DNA of 64,000 bases from Myotis daubentonii (taxonomy: Eukaryota > Chordata > Mammalia > Chiroptera > Vespertilionidae), in NCBI RefSeq assembly GCF_963259705.1, contig NC_081840.1, forward strand, positions 99,988,626 through 100,052,625, read 5' to 3'. Each line of letters starts with the position of its first letter. Position 1 is the first letter of the stretch. The notes under the pieces are model-generated. The model did not search any database, had not been told where the DNA came from, and saw nothing but the letters and a program-made list of their open reading frames with translations. Made by a program: the position numbers and the translations under genes. Of the stretch, positions 31,531-43,412 are shown piece by piece.

Positions 31531-32920
31531 TACATATTTTAAGTACCTATTGTTTTAACTAAAATATTTAACCAGCTGGCTGTGTGTTTCATTTTTTCAG
31601 TTTTCAGATTTCTAAATATTAGCCGAATATTTTAGTATCTGGGTCACACAGTCATTACAAACAAATGTAGGCCAAAATGGTTTATCCTTCTCAGTTGCCA
31701 GCCTAGTTTTCATTCTACCATGCTCTGATGTTCATTTTTTGGTTCTATTTGATCTAAACTTTGTTTACTTAGTTTTGCAAAGTACTCTATTAGTTCTTTG
31801 TGTATAACTGGTCTTACTGTGTCTTTTATTTTTCTTTCTCCTGAATCAAGCAAGATAACAGAGCAAATAAATAATTGTGCTCTTGGCTGCTATTTTTTAC
31901 AATTGTTTCTATACAAAGGGTCACACATGTTAAATTACACACTGCAGTGCTAATTATTGTGTGAAACCTTATTTAAAATGCTAGAGAAATTGTGTTTTGG
32001 CGTAGAAACTGCAACATTTCTTAAAGACTCAACCTGTATGTAATTTGTTATTGAGGGCCTCAGAATTCCTAAATACACTGCAAAATTTTAAAATGTAAAC
32101 CTGTTCTATCTTATCATACTAGATGCTATAGCATTTTTCTTCAAGTAAAATGAGAAGTCCTAAATGTTATGATATTGAGATTAGGGGAGGGAGAGGGAAA
32201 GAAGAGAGGAGTAAATTGAAACATCAAATTTTTTACCTTTACTTTTGAAGTACTATAGAATGTAAAATTCTATTTTGAAATACTTATTTAAGGGGGTGTT
32301 TTAAGGGGGTAGTTTGCTGGCAGCTTGTGTTAATACAGTATTCCTTTTCTTAAAATTAAGAACTTTATACCTTTTGGAATTTTTAATATTTTTGCTAAAT
32401 TTAGATGACTTGATTTCATACAACTGTACCTTTTTTGCAAGCATAAAATGATAGCATGTATACTTCTTGAATGAAATTAATATGTATTCATTTAGAATTA
32501 TTGGACATTTAATTAGTACATTTTCCAGATGAACAGCATTTACCTTCTTGATTGCTAAAACATTTCATCTCAACCATTCTTGCTTTAAAATATCTTAGAA
32601 AGCTCTAAATATTTTAATGATCTTGGATTATTGATGAATATTTGTTAATACAGTGTCTTCAGGGGCTACTGAAGTATGTCATAGAGCCATTTGTTCAGTA
32701 GCTATTTTTGCTGTGAGATTTTGTAAATAGTGATTCTACTTTTCACAGCTTGATTTTAAGTCATGTGGTTGCTAGCATACAAATTAAGGGTATCTGAGTA
32801 AAGTAAGAGGAAGAAGTTTCTTATAGGCTTGAAGAGTATCAATGAGGAAAGTACTGGGACTTTATGATGTTTACTTAGTTCCTACCTTTTGCCCCAGGAC
32901 TCCGCCCCCTTATGCTCTGG
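31531..32920. other. No recognised feature (AT-rich)
   Basis: About 1.4 kb of AT-rich, apparently single-copy sequence; no supported gene or repeat. Confidence 0.5.
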
Positions 32921-32966
32921 CCTAAAATAAATAAATAAATAAATAGATAGATAGATAGATAGATAG
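32921..32966 (+). repeat. Compound (AAAT)n(AGAT)n microsatellite
   Basis: Tetranucleotide AAAT units change into GATA units without a break. Confidence 0.93.
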
Positions 32967-32982
32967 CATGGTACTTGACAGT

Positions 32983-33057
32983 GTTCCAGATAGTTATATT
33001 GTAAGAAAGATAAGTTTATTGTTCCAGATAGTTATATTGTAAGAAAGATAAGTTTAA
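32983..33057 (+). repeat. 38-bp tandem duplication, two near-identical units
   Basis: The unit beginning gttccagatagttatattgt starts at 32983 and again at 33021 (period 38). The copies are identical until the last bases, so the duplication is young. It lies just after the compound microsatellite. Confidence 0.95.
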
Positions 33058-33059
33058 TT

Positions 33060-33200
33060 TTTGGAGCTAGACAAACAGTGATGGGGATTATAGCTGGGTC
33101 ATTCAATAACTTGGGAATCTTAGGCAAGTTCACAATAATAAAATGGATATGTAGTACCTATCTCCCAGGGTTGTGAGTGAGGATTAAAAGTAATGCATCT
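33060..33200 (+). repeat. MIR SINE (sense)
   Basis: 'ggagctagacaaacagtgatgggg', 'cttgggaatcttaggcaagttc', 'aataaaatggatatgtagtacctatctcccagggttgtgagtgaggatta' follow the MIR consensus in order. Confidence 0.75.
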
Positions 33201-33814
33201 TAAATTGAGGTATTTTAACATGTAGTTTCCTTTCCTTATATTTTAAGGTAAGTGACCCACTTAATTTGGAAATGACATTTGCCTATTTTAACATGATACC
33301 ATAAGGATTAATCAGTCAATTATCTCTAAAATACAGAGTTTTTTGAAGATCACTTTATTCAGAAATAGATGGTATATGACAAGATGTTGATTAATTTGAT
33401 CATATGAATGAAATGTGGTGGAATATTTTTAAAGCCTGAAAAAATTCAAATTCAGAAGCAAGAAAAATATTTTTAATAAAATGGGAAAAACATCCTTTTT
33501 CAGCCAGTAAGACTAAATTGTGTTGAAATATTTTATTAATATCTCTAAGGAGTTTATAAGCTAGTAAGTGCTACTTTTTATTGCAAAGATAAATGTTAAC
33601 TTCTATACCCATGTATACAATCTTAAAAAACCTAGAGTTCCCTATCCCATTTTGCATTTACTAGTGCCATAGCAGTTATGCTCCCTATTGCAGTGAGCTT
33701 AGTAACCTGAAACAATACTGCATAGGTGCACAAGTAAGCCATGTATTTCTTGTTATGAAATTTTATAATTGTTCTTAACTTTTTGTTAACCATTTGCATG
33801 TCAGATGATAGAAT

Positions 33815-33930
33815 ATCTTTTATTTAATAAGTACACCAAGTACACATATAGTGCTGTTAGGTTTTGATGATACCTGAGGGAAAAAACAAAACAGCATAGC
33901 CTCTGCTTTTAAGGAGCTGTCTCACAGTAA
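33815..33930 (-). repeat. L2-like fragment (antisense)
   Basis: 'agtgctgttaggttttgatgatacctgagg' then 'agcctctgcttttaaggagctgtctcacag' parallels antisense L2. Diverged. Confidence 0.4.
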
Positions 33931-34412
33931 TGTGAACTATTTTATTGAGAAGATTAACACACATAGTATAATGGAATTCTACAAAAATTGCGTATTAAAA
34001 AACTTTCCAAAAGGCAAGAGGGGTGTGGAGGTGGAGTGGAGGCAGGGTATGAATGAGAATCAAAGATACAATTTAAAATTGTCTTGTGTTTAAGAATAAT
34101 GATATTAAAAGGTAAGTTCACTCTAACAAAGCAAGGATTTTCATTTCCAAAGAAAATAAATGAGCTTTGTTTGTTATTAAGATTTATTCACAAGAACTTG
34201 ACATGTTTATTTGTATTGTATATAGCAAAGCTTTATTGTTGATCTGTGTTATTGGACAAGCTGAAATTGTGAATATTTGGCATTGTAAACTATATTAAAA
34301 TACATTTCTATTTCCTACTAAATACAGGGAACATAATTGTTAAACTGTAGATTATAATCAGTAAGAGGCATTCCGTGTTTTAAACTGTTTTTGCCTTCTC
34401 TTTCTTCCTCAG

Positions 34413-34703
34413 TAACACCTTTAAGGTCTTTTGATGTATCAAAAAGAAAAAGTTGTGAGCTGTTTGGCTCCAGCAAAAGAGAGTTAATTGACTTGAAGAT
34501 GTTTGTACTTCCCTACTGCCAAGTCTTTGCTCAATTGCTCTCTATCTTTGCTACTGCAGGTTTACTCCTCTTCCTCGGCTCTAAGATCTTTAAGACACCA
34601 TTCAAACCCACCTTTGAAAGCTTCTATTGTCTACCATCTCCTTCATCCTGAATTAACAGGACAGAATAAAAAGTTGCCAGAAAAAAACAGGCTTAACAGT
34701 TAA
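34413..34703 (+). other. Candidate exon or exonic remnant
   Basis: A strong polypyrimidine acceptor (tttttgccttctctttcttcctcag, AG at 34411-34412) is followed by an open phase running to 34651 (TPLRSFDVSKRKSCELFGSS...). A second acceptor-like tract (ctctctatctttgctactgcag, AG at 34558-34559) opens a phase-0 frame of 47 codons plus stop at 34560-34703 (VYSSSSALRSLRHHSNPPLK... ending LPEKNRLNS). Either could be a terminal exon; the two frames cannot both be right. I do not recognise the peptide. The surrounding 3 kb holds few young transposons. An open frame of this length also occurs by chance. Confidence 0.25.
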
Positions 34704-34979
34704 ATCATCGAAAATCTGTTTTGTTCCTTATAGCCAGTTGATTAAAATAATCCTTTAGATTCTTGTCCCTGTGTAGGGTCAGACTGTCATAACATACCAC
34801 ATTATGCATGCCATTGCCAAAGCAGTCTTTCTGAGAACTGATCAGATTTTGAGAGGAGAGAGGCGGGGGAGGGGGAGAAAGGGAGAGGGAAAGGGTGAGG
34901 GGAAGGGGAAGAATAATCTTTTCCAGGATGCATAATATGTACTGTGCAGTATATTGCACTATCCTGAAATGCCTGTAGT

Positions 34980-35140
34980 GCTCCAGGTTTCTGCTTTCTT
35001 TTTACACTATTGTCTTTGACCTGAAATGCAGTTTCTTTTTACCTATAAAAAAATCTTAGTTATTAGTTACTATAAGGTCTAGCAAAGACCTTTTCCTTCT
35101 TAAAGTCTTGCTTATCAACTCAAATGTAAATCCATTCTCT
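34980..35140 (+). repeat. L2-like fragment (sense)
   Basis: 'ctttgacctgaaatgcagtttctttttacc', 'aaggtctagcaaagaccttttccttcttaaag' follow the L2 3' region in order. Diverged. Confidence 0.4.
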
Positions 35141-35734
35141 AAGCTCCTAGCTCATACTACTCCTTGAGCTGAAATAAGACTTCTGTGATACTTAGAAGAT
35201 GGTGAGAGGTTATTTTACCAATGAGATTCCAATAGAGTTTCATGTCTTGAGCTTCTCTTTAGCAGAGTATATGTAGCAAATATAGTGAGTGTGCAAATAT
35301 TTAATAATTGGTTTACTCACATGAATTTTTTAATATAATTGCTTGGTATTCTCTACTCATAGAAGGAATTACTCTGTAACTTTCTTTAACTGTTTATTAA
35401 ACCCAGGGCTGCCTCCTTCTGAGTTCCTAACTACTCTTGAGTATGTAGTTTGGTCATTGGAAAATAACTATTGGAGTTTGGGATGGGTTGTGTGAGTTTT
35501 GGAGAAGGAAGTAAATCTATTATTTGGACATTTAAAACCATTGCCTTTGCTGTTTTAAAGTGTTATGCTTCTTGTTACTGTATTCATGGGATTGAATTGG
35601 TGCAAGCATACTTAGCTTCCCTTCTCTTTAATACAGTATTTAAAAACTTTGGTGTGATATTGAATTAGAAACTCTGGAAGTGTGGCCTAGGACTCTGTAT
35701 CATAACTAAAACTCACTGAGGTGCTTATGAAGGT

Positions 35735-35790
35735 GTTTGATGGTGGTGGTGGTGGTAGTGATGGTAATAATGGGAGTAATGATGATAATC
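35735..35790 (+). repeat. (TGG)n/(TGA)n imperfect trinucleotide repeat
   Basis: TGG units drift into TGA/TAA units. Confidence 0.8.
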
Positions 35791-35814
35791 ATTGCGATAT
35801 TCTACTTTTGAAGG

Positions 35815-35970
35815 CTTTTATGTGCCTTGTGCACTCTTCTAGGCAGTTTATAACTATTAACTTAGCTAATGTTCATAGCAAGCGTATGTGGTAAATACTA
35901 TTATATTCATTTTCAGGTGGAGAAACTAAGGCAGAGAGAGATAAATTAGATTACTTGTTCCCAAAATAAC
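35815..35970 (-). repeat. MIR SINE (antisense)
   Basis: 'ttgtgcactcttctaggcagtttataactattaac', 'ggtaaatactattatattcattttcaggtggagaaactaaggcagagag' follow antisense MIR closely. Confidence 0.75.
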
Positions 35971-36039
35971 TTTCTTAAAAACATGGTAAAATCCATGAAA
36001 AAGGTGAGGCACATTTCTTTGCTTGATTAAAAAAAACCC

Positions 36040-36130
36040 ACAAAGGCAGGCGATCAGTTATTCTCTCTCATCATTGATGTTTCCTGTCTCTCTCTCCCTT
36101 CCTCTATGAAATCAATAAAAACAAAACAAA
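36040..36130 (+). mobile_element. VES SINE, 5' truncated
   Basis: Only the tail part remains: 'ggcaggcgatcagttattctctctcatcattgatgtttcc', a CT-rich tract and 'gaaatcaataaaaa'. Confidence 0.85.
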
Positions 36131-36199
36131 ATAAACTCATAATACTTTCTAAAGGATTTCTGTGAATGATAATGAATAAACTGCTTTTTATATAATATA

Positions 36200-37372
36200 C
36201 TAGAGGCCTGGTACACAAAAATTTGTGCACTCAGGGGGAAGGGGGGGGGTCCCTCAGCCCGGCCTGTGCCCTCTCGCAGTCTGGGACCCCTCAAGAGATA
36301 ACGACCTGCTGGCTTAGGCCCGCTCCCGGGTGGCAGAGGGCAGGCCCAATCCCTAGGTGCAGCCCCTGGTCGGGCTCAGAGCACGGCTGATTGGGAGGTG
36401 TGATGCCACCCTCAGTCACGCTCAGGGTAGGGCCGATTGGGGGGTTGGGGCACCGCCCCCTGTCACACTCAAGGCAGGGTCGATGGGCAGGTTGCAGCGC
36501 CACCACCTGTCACGCACAGAGCAGGGCCAATCAGGGGGTTGGGGAGCTCCCCTTGTCATGCACAGAGCAGGGCCCATCAGTGGGTTGGGGAGCTCCCCCC
36601 TATCAGGCACAGAGAAGGGCTGATCAGGGGGTTGGGGCGCCTTCCCCTGTCAAGAACAGAGCAGGGCCTATAGGGAGGTTGTGGCCCCACCCCCTGTCAC
36701 ACACAGAGCCACAGGGCGATCAGGGGGTTTGGGCGCTGCCCCCTGTCACGCTGACCCTGGTGCTGGGAGGCCTCGTGGCTCCGCTGATCCCGGTGCTGGG
36801 AGGCATATTACACTTTTACTATATAGGATAGAGGCTGAGTGCACGGGTGGGGGCTGGCTGGTTTGCCCTGAAGGGTGTCCTGGATCAGGGTGGGGGTCCC
36901 CACTGGTTTGCCTGGCCAGTCTGGGTGAGGGGCTGAGGGCTGTTTTCAGGCTGGCGGGTGACTGAAGCTCCCAACCGCTCCTTTTTTTAAATTTTATTTT
37001 TATTTTATTTTATTCTGGGCAGCTTTAGCTTTGAGGCTTGGCTCCAGCTCTTAGGCCTCCTCTACTGAAAGCAGGTTTCTGGCCTTTGTTTACCTTCTGT
37101 ATTTGAAACAATGTTGCGATCCTGCTGGCTGAAGCCCGGCCGACTAAAGCAGGTTTCTGGGGTTTTGTTTAGCTTCTATATTTGTTACAATGTTTCAAAC
37201 TGCAAGCTCAGAGGCCTGCAGCGGCAGGCGGGCAAGCCTCATGTTCGCTTTAAGCTGCCTGGCTGCCGGCCGCCATCTTGGCTGGCAGTTAATTTGCATA
37301 TTGCCCTGCTTAGCCAATGGGAAGGGTAGCGGCCGTACGCTAATTACCATGTTTCTCTTTTATTAGATAGGA
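36200..37372 (-). mobile_element. Composite Helitron, copy B (complete)
   Basis: On the minus strand module 1 runs from TCCTATCTAATAAAAGAG at 37372 to the junction at 36829. It contains an octamer (37299-37292) and a CCAAGATGGCGG motif, and ends gtgcactcagcctcta with no left palindrome arm. Module 2 runs 36828-36200, starting TCCTATATAGTAAAAGTG and ending with gtgcacaaatttttgtgtac and CTAG at 36203-36200. T follows module 1 at 37373. Two ordinary Helitron starts, one working terminator and the same fused junction as three other loci indicate mobilisation as one unit. Confidence 0.88.
36370..36740. repeat. 47-bp minisatellite in Helitron module 2
   Basis: Same unit as at 23640-24110 with fewer copies. 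It generates overlapping open frames (36357-36831) without coding meaning. Confidence 0.85.
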
Positions 37373-38630
37373 TGGGCATATCAATATGCTAATTCAGGAT
37401 AGAGTACCTCAACTACAACTAAATATACCCTATATTTCTTTTAGGAAGCCAGTCACAATTCTAGGTGAAAAGTAAGCACACACACACACACACAAACTTA
37501 GCACATTGAAGAAGACATTAAATTATTATAATTTCAAATAAACTCATATGATTTTTAAGACAACTGCCCTTATCTTAATGCATACATACACATCTATTTA
37601 TACACATACATAAATGTTTACTACATATGTATTATGTATATACATATATATTGTATTGAGATATTACTTTTGTGAACAAATGAAATATAAGTAAAACTCC
37701 TTAACCATATAGTTTTTGCTTTACTAGCATAAGATAAGTCTTGATTTTTTTTTATGTGATAAAATATTTTATTCTATTTTCATAATGAATGGTATGAATA
37801 TTTTATGCCTTTTGGCCCTTAGACTACTCAGTAGGGTCTTGGGGGAATGTGTTATGGTTGTGATGGTGGTAGGGTAGAATTAATTTGTTTAGCATCATTG
37901 CCTGTTCAAAAGAGTTTTGGTGAGTGATTTTAGCTGTTGCTAATGAGTTCTCTGACTTTTGAGACCAGTAGAACTAAAAAGTATGTTACATTTTATTAGA
38001 AACATCTTATGAGTTATGACTGAATAGACAAATCTAAATTGAGTTAGTGGCCATCTTTCATCCTTACAGTGAAATCTAAACAGTGTTTCAACTATTTTTT
38101 AAAAATATTTTCTAGTTACAAATTATCTGAATTCCTCTTGCTGACTATTTATGTATGGTTGGGATGAGTTAAATCACTGAAAGCAGTCAAGATTAAACAT
38201 TTTATTTCTTTCACTATCCATGTGGCATGCTTAAATTACTAGACAATCCTATGAAAAAATGTATAAAATAGGATGCTAGGAAATGAAAGAAAAATAGATG
38301 TGATGCCATGAAAAATTCTAGTGTATTTTTAATAGAAAGTTTTGATAAAATTTTATATAATCTTCAAACTCACATTTTAGTCTGGAACAGCTGGGTGCAA
38401 GACTTAATGCCTGCCTGAACACTTACAAAGAGGGAGGTATCTGGTTTAAAGTAATCACACACATTTCTTTTCCTACTTTGAGTTGGTTCTTTGCATTTTC
38501 TGGGGCTGATGGTCTGAATGTTTGAGATTAGCATGGAGGTTAAAAGGTTGAAATTTTTCTAATAAAAGTGTATCTCTTTTGGAGATATAGCTATTTATTT
38601 CCTTGATTATAGTTAAAAGAATTTATTCTT
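37373..38630. other. No recognised feature (AT-rich)
   Basis: About 1.25 kb. A short (CA)n lies at 37476-37494 and an ATACATA-rich patch at 37570-37660. Nothing else is supported. Confidence 0.5.
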
Positions 38631-38945
38631 GCCCTGGCTGGTGGGCTAAATGGTTAGAGTGTCGGCCCACACACCAAAGGGTCACGGGTTTGATTCTCAG
38701 TCAAGGGAACATACCTGGGTTGCAGGTTCATTCCTTGGCCCACATCAGGGCAGGTGCGGAAGACAACCAATTGATGTGTCTCTCTCACATCAGTGTTTCT
38801 CTCTCTCTCTCTCCCTCTCTCTCTCTCCCTCTCTCTCTCTCTCTCCTCCCCTCCTCCTCCCTCCCTTCCATTCTCTTTAAAAAGCAATCACTCTTTCTCA
38901 AAATTAATGGAAAACATATCCTTGAGTGAGGATTAACAACAAAAA
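38631..38945 (+). mobile_element. VES SINE with expanded CT tract
   Basis: Starts gccctggctggtgggctaaatgg (box A region), 'gggtttgattctcagtcaagggaac' (box B region), then 'gtctctctcacatcagtgtttctctc' and a CT-rich expansion (about 38800-38850). Ends 'tccttgagtgaggatta'. The RE-rich minus-strand open frame here is an artefact of the CT tract. Confidence 0.92.
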
Positions 38946-39078
38946 CAAGCATTTCTTCTTAAGGCGTCTTGGTTTTGCTGCTGACTTGCTGTGTGACTTT
39001 GGACAAATAATGTCCTAGTACTAGACCTGTTCTTTCACTTGTAATATAGTACTAAATTATAAGATTCTTATAAATGGA

Positions 39079-39470
39079 CTAGAGGCCCAATGCATGAAAT
39101 TCATGCACTTGAGGAGGGGATCCCTAAGCCCAGCCTGCACCATCTTGCAGTCTGGGAGCCCTCAGGGGATGTCTAACTGACAGATTAGGCCTGCTTCCCA
39201 GGCATGTGGGCCTAAGCCGTCAGTCAGACATCCTTAGCACTGCTGCAGAGGCGGGAGAGGCTCCTACCACCGCTGCTGCACTCGCCAGCTGTGAACCTGG
39301 CTCAGGGCTTCTGGCTGAGCGCCGCTCCCCCTGTGGTAGCACACTGACCACCAGGGGGGGAAGCTCCTGCATTGAGCATCTGCCCCCTGGTGGTCAGTGC
39401 GCATCATAGTGACTGGCTGTTCTGAACAGCCGTTCTGTCGATTTGCATATTAGCCTTTTATTATATAGGA
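39079..39470 (-). mobile_element. HeliBatN Helitron (392 bp)
   Basis: On the minus strand the 5' end is TCCTATATAATAAAAGGCTA (39470 leftward), with an octamer at 39448-39441 and a 'ccccctggtggtcagtgc' block. The 3' end is the palindrome gtgcatgaatttcatgcat, GGGCCTCTAG and CTAG at 39082-39079; T follows at 39471. Confidence 0.94.
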
Positions 39471-39934
39471 TTAGTAGAATATATTTAACATTATATGTAA
39501 ACACATTCACAAGTGATTTGCTGCTCATCCTTGCTCAAATATGAAACTAGTTTTGCTGTGTAGGTGCATTACTGATAATCTTATTCACACCAAGATAATT
39601 GTTCTGTGATTCATGATTTTGTTAATCTGATAGTGACTTTTCAGGATTATTTTTTTGTATTAAAACTTAAATTACTGCCATGATAATTGGAATCATTAGG
39701 ATGAGTGACATGAACAAATTTAGAATTGCTTCTCTTATACTGAAAACATGATAAAAATAAGGTCCTCTATAATTTCATTTGGCTAAGGAATTTATCTTCG
39801 ATCTTTTGATCTTCCAGAGTGAGGACATGACAACTTCTAGTGCTGCATTGTATAGTCAATTAATTTTTGCTTTGTGGGTTTCATCAGGCTAAATGAAAAT
39901 AAAATGGTGGTATATTTTCTGCATTAAAAGTGCC
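39471..39934. other. No recognised feature
   Basis: About 0.46 kb of AT-rich sequence with no supported feature. Confidence 0.5.
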
Positions 39935-42256
39935 TTTTTTAAAATAAATATTTATTGTTCAGATTATTACAGTTGTTCCTCTTTTTCCCCCCATAGCTTC
40001 CGTCCACCCAGTTCCCAGCCTACCCCATGCCCTTACCACCTCCCTGTCCTCATCCATAGGTGTACAATTTTTGTCCAGTCTCTTCCCTCACCCCCCACAC
40101 CCTCTTCCCCCCTAGAATTGTTAGTCAACTCCCTTTCTATGTCCCTGATTCTATTATATTCACCAGTTTATTCTGTTCATCAGATTTTTTATTCACTTGA
40201 ATTTTAGATTCACTTGTTGATAGATATATATTTGTTTTCACTTTGTTGTTCATAATTTTTATCTTTACCTTTTTCTTCTTCTTCCCCTTCTTAAAAAATA
40301 CCCTTCAGCATTTCATATAATACTGGTTTGGTGGTGATGAACTCCTTTAGCTTCTTATCTGTGAAGCTCTTTATCTGACCTTCAATTCTAAATGATAGCT
40401 TTGCTGGTAGAGTAATTTCTTGCCACTCCCTTCTGGCCTGCATAATTTCTGTTGAGAAATCAGCTGACAGTCATATGGTTACTCCCTTGTAGGTAACTAA
40501 CTGTTTTTCTCTTGCTGCTTTTAAGATTCTCTCTTTGTCTTTAGCCCTTGGCATTTTAATTATGATGTGTCTTGGTGTGGTCCTCTTTGGATTCCTCTTG
40601 TTTGGGGTTCTTTATGTTTCCTGGACTTGTAAGTCTATTTCTTTCACCAGGTAGGGGAAGTTTTCAGTCATTATTTCTTGAAATAGGTTTTCAATATCTT
40701 GCTCTCTCTCTTCTTCTGGCACCCCCATAATTAGGATGTTGGTACTCTTGAAGTTGTCCCAGAGGCTCCTTACACTATCTTCATATTTTTGGATTATTTT
40801 TTCTTTTTGCTTTTCTGGTTGGGTATTTTTTGCTTCTTCGTATTGTAAATCTTTGACTTGATTCTTGAGGTCTTTTAGTCTGCTGCTGGGTCTTTGTATA
40901 TTATTCTTTATTTCTGTCAGTGTATGCTTAATTTCTAATTGGTCCTTTTTCATATCCTTGATGGTCTCACTAAATTTCTCGAGGTGTCTAGAAGATTCTT
41001 CAGTAACCTTATAACCGTGGCTTTGAACTCTATATCCAGTAGTTTGCTTTCCTCCATTTCTTTCGTTTGTGACATGTTTCTTTGTCTCCACATTTTGGCT
41101 GCTTCCCTGTGGTGATAGAGTGGCTTTGTGTGCTAGGTGTCCTATAGGGCCCAGTGGCTCAGCCTTTCTAATTAACTAAGGTGGACACTTTTGGTGCACC
41201 CCTTTGTGGGCTGTGTGCACAGTCTTGTTGTAGTTAAGTCTTGATTGCTATTTGGTATCACTGGGAGGAATTGACCACCAGGCCATTTGGCTTTGAGGAC
41301 CAGCTGTGTCTACAATGGGAGAACTGCTGTGCTGGAGACACTCTTCTGGAGCAAGACGTACTTCAGTGGGGCTTTGGTGCTCACTGAGTCTGCCCCTTGA
41401 GTGTGCTGCTTATGGATGTGAAGGGTTGTACTCTGGTATGGTCTCCCTCTGACCACTGGGTACACTGGCTCTTGGATCTCCAAGGAGGTGCAAAGTCAGC
41501 CACTGCCTGAGGCCACCCAGCAGGAGCTACAGAGAAATCTTCAGATTCCTCCTCTTTATTTGGGGTTTGGAAGTGCCCAGATGAGGCGCAGCTGTGAAGT
41601 AATGCAGGCTGCTCTCTAGGCCTTCTTTTGGAAGCTTTGGTGCTCTTTGACCCAGCTGCAGTTTGTTAGGCTTAAGATTGCAAACGAACAGGCCATTCAT
41701 ATGCAAAAGCCTGTGCTCACAGCTTGGGTGGGGTTGTAAATTGAGTGGGGCGGGGTCTCAGGGAATCATCAGGGCAAAGCAAACTGCAATGGCTGCCAGT
41801 CTGCTCTGCCTCGGAGAGGTCCCGGGGTCTCTGTGTCCCCCAGTCCCATGCAGGAACAATGATTGCTGCAAGCACCTCTGAGAGAAAGCCGCCCTCACAT
41901 TCCGGCCCAATGCAAGATAGTCCATTTTCTCTCCATTTAAGTCTGGGTCCCCAGAGTCTCACCTGGAACTGGAGTTCAGAGCAATTGGGAGTTTGTATCT
42001 CCGTCCTGATTGAAAAAGGCAACAACGCATCCAGTTGCAAAACCATTTCCACTTGCGTCTCTGTACCTCCGCATTTCTGCACCTCCTATTAGTTTCAAAA
42101 TGCTTTTCTCTTTTCTTCTAGTTGTAGAATTTTCACTCAGCCAGCCTTCCCGTGGTTCTGGATGATATCCGTTTTGTCTTTTAGTTGAAGTTTTGATGTG
42201 GTTGTGCGAGGCAGCAAGTACAAGTATGTACCTATGCTGCCATCTTGGTTCCTCCC
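39935..42256 (-). mobile_element. HAL1 (half-L1) retrotransposon, second copy
   Basis: Same layout as 4788-6733 on the minus strand: a 5' end with CCAAGATGGCAGC (42248-42236), a long 5' UTR to about 41092, ORF1 (about 41091-40290), a short 3' UTR and an A-tail at about 39940-39935. No ORF2. It is more diverged than the first copy. A weak target duplication (taaaagtg / taaaaatg) flanks it. Its 5' UTR is longer than in the first copy because of added sequence between about 41100 and 41880. Confidence 0.85.
40290..41091 (-). pseudogene. HAL1/L1 ORF1p, truncated by a stop
   Basis: From METKKHVTNE at 41091 an open run of 159 codons covers the coiled coil (KFSETIKDMKKDQLEIKHTLTEI, SRLKDLKNQVKDL) and the start of the RRM (SLWDNFKSTNILIMGVPEEE, NLFQEIMTENFPYL). 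It ends at a TAA after LQVQET near 40612, where the sister copy continues (LQVLEAQRT). Downstream, degraded RRM and C-terminal domain sequence extends to about 40290. It is non-functional. The Trp codon in SLWDNF shows that the TAG in the first copy is a secondary nonsense change. Confidence 0.88.
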
Positions 42257-42900
42257 TAAAAATGATTCTTGATATAAAGTTTAAGGTCAGCCCCTCATGT
42301 GACAAATATATTCAAACAATTTAAACTGCTCCAGTGTACTTGTTTTTCTCTTGATAATCTAACCATTTATATATCTTTATGAGCTGTTCTCCTTCCCCTC
42401 CCCTTCACATACACACTCCATGTCAAGTTTTATATTATAAACTCTTTGAGGAAAGTGTTTAACTTTTCCTTTGTATCTCATAGTACCCAGGAAGGAACTC
42501 TCTTAGTCTCTGAATACTTTCAAAATGTTATTGATATTGAGGGTTTTGCATTCAAATTATTGGGGTCAGTGTGATTAACTTGAAGACATAGTAGTTTTGT
42601 TAAGCTCTAGGCTTTGTTCTGAAGTCAGCTTCTCTTGATTTAACCATAAGTTGATTATTTCCTTATATTCTTTTTCATATAATACCATGATATCAGGTTA
42701 TTAATATGGGAAAGTCTGTCAGGTTCGTGTGGATAGAAGTTTATGTGCACGTACACAAGTACTCCTATGTATGTATGAGAGCAGGCACACAGAATATTTG
42801 AGAATTTGGGTACATCTTATGCTTAGCATTTTAATTTGAATCTTACATAACTATATGCACTGAATATTGGAGATATTATAGTTGACATTCAGAAAGTGTT
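42257..42900. other. No recognised feature
   Basis: About 0.64 kb of AT-rich sequence with no supported feature. Confidence 0.5.
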
Positions 42901-42902
42901 TT

Positions 42903-43122
42903 TTTTAAATATGTTTTATTGATTTTTTACAGAGAGGAAGGGGGAGAGAGAGAGAGAGTTAGAAACATCGATGAGAGAGAAACATCGATCAGCCGACTCC
43001 TGTACACTCCCTACTGGATATGTGCCCGCAACCAAGGTACATGCCCTTGACCAGAATCGAACCTGGGACCTTTCAGTCCACAGGTCGATGGTCTTATCCA
43101 CTGAGCCAAACCAGTTACGGTG
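42903..43122 (-). mobile_element. VES SINE (antisense)
   Basis: GA tract, 'acatcgatgagagagaaacatcgatcagccgactcctg', 'ctactggatatgtgcccgcaaccaaggtacatgcccttgaccagaatcgaacc', 'tcgatggtcttatccactgagccaaaccag'. Flanks agaaagtgttt / agaaagttttt form a short target duplication. Confidence 0.94.
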
Positions 43123-43412
43123 AGAAAGTTTTTAATCAGTGGTAAACCTGATATCTTAGGAAGATTAGGACATGTTTTACTTTTTTCTATATTTCCAAAG
43201 ATTTAAATTGTCAAGGATACATAGTCATTGAAATGGACTAACTTACAGCTGGGCAGAAATGATATTGAGGCTCCAAGTTATATCATAACATTTTGGGGAA
43301 AATTTACTATGCGTAATATTTTAAAAGTATCAAAACAGAGACTATCTAGAATAAAAGTCAACTATTATAAAGCATAATGGCTGAAAGTCATATATAGTTG
43401 ACAGACTACAAA

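Noticed and set aside
38654..38887. RE-repeat open frame on the minus strand
   Set aside because: Caused by the expanded CT tract of a VES SINE.
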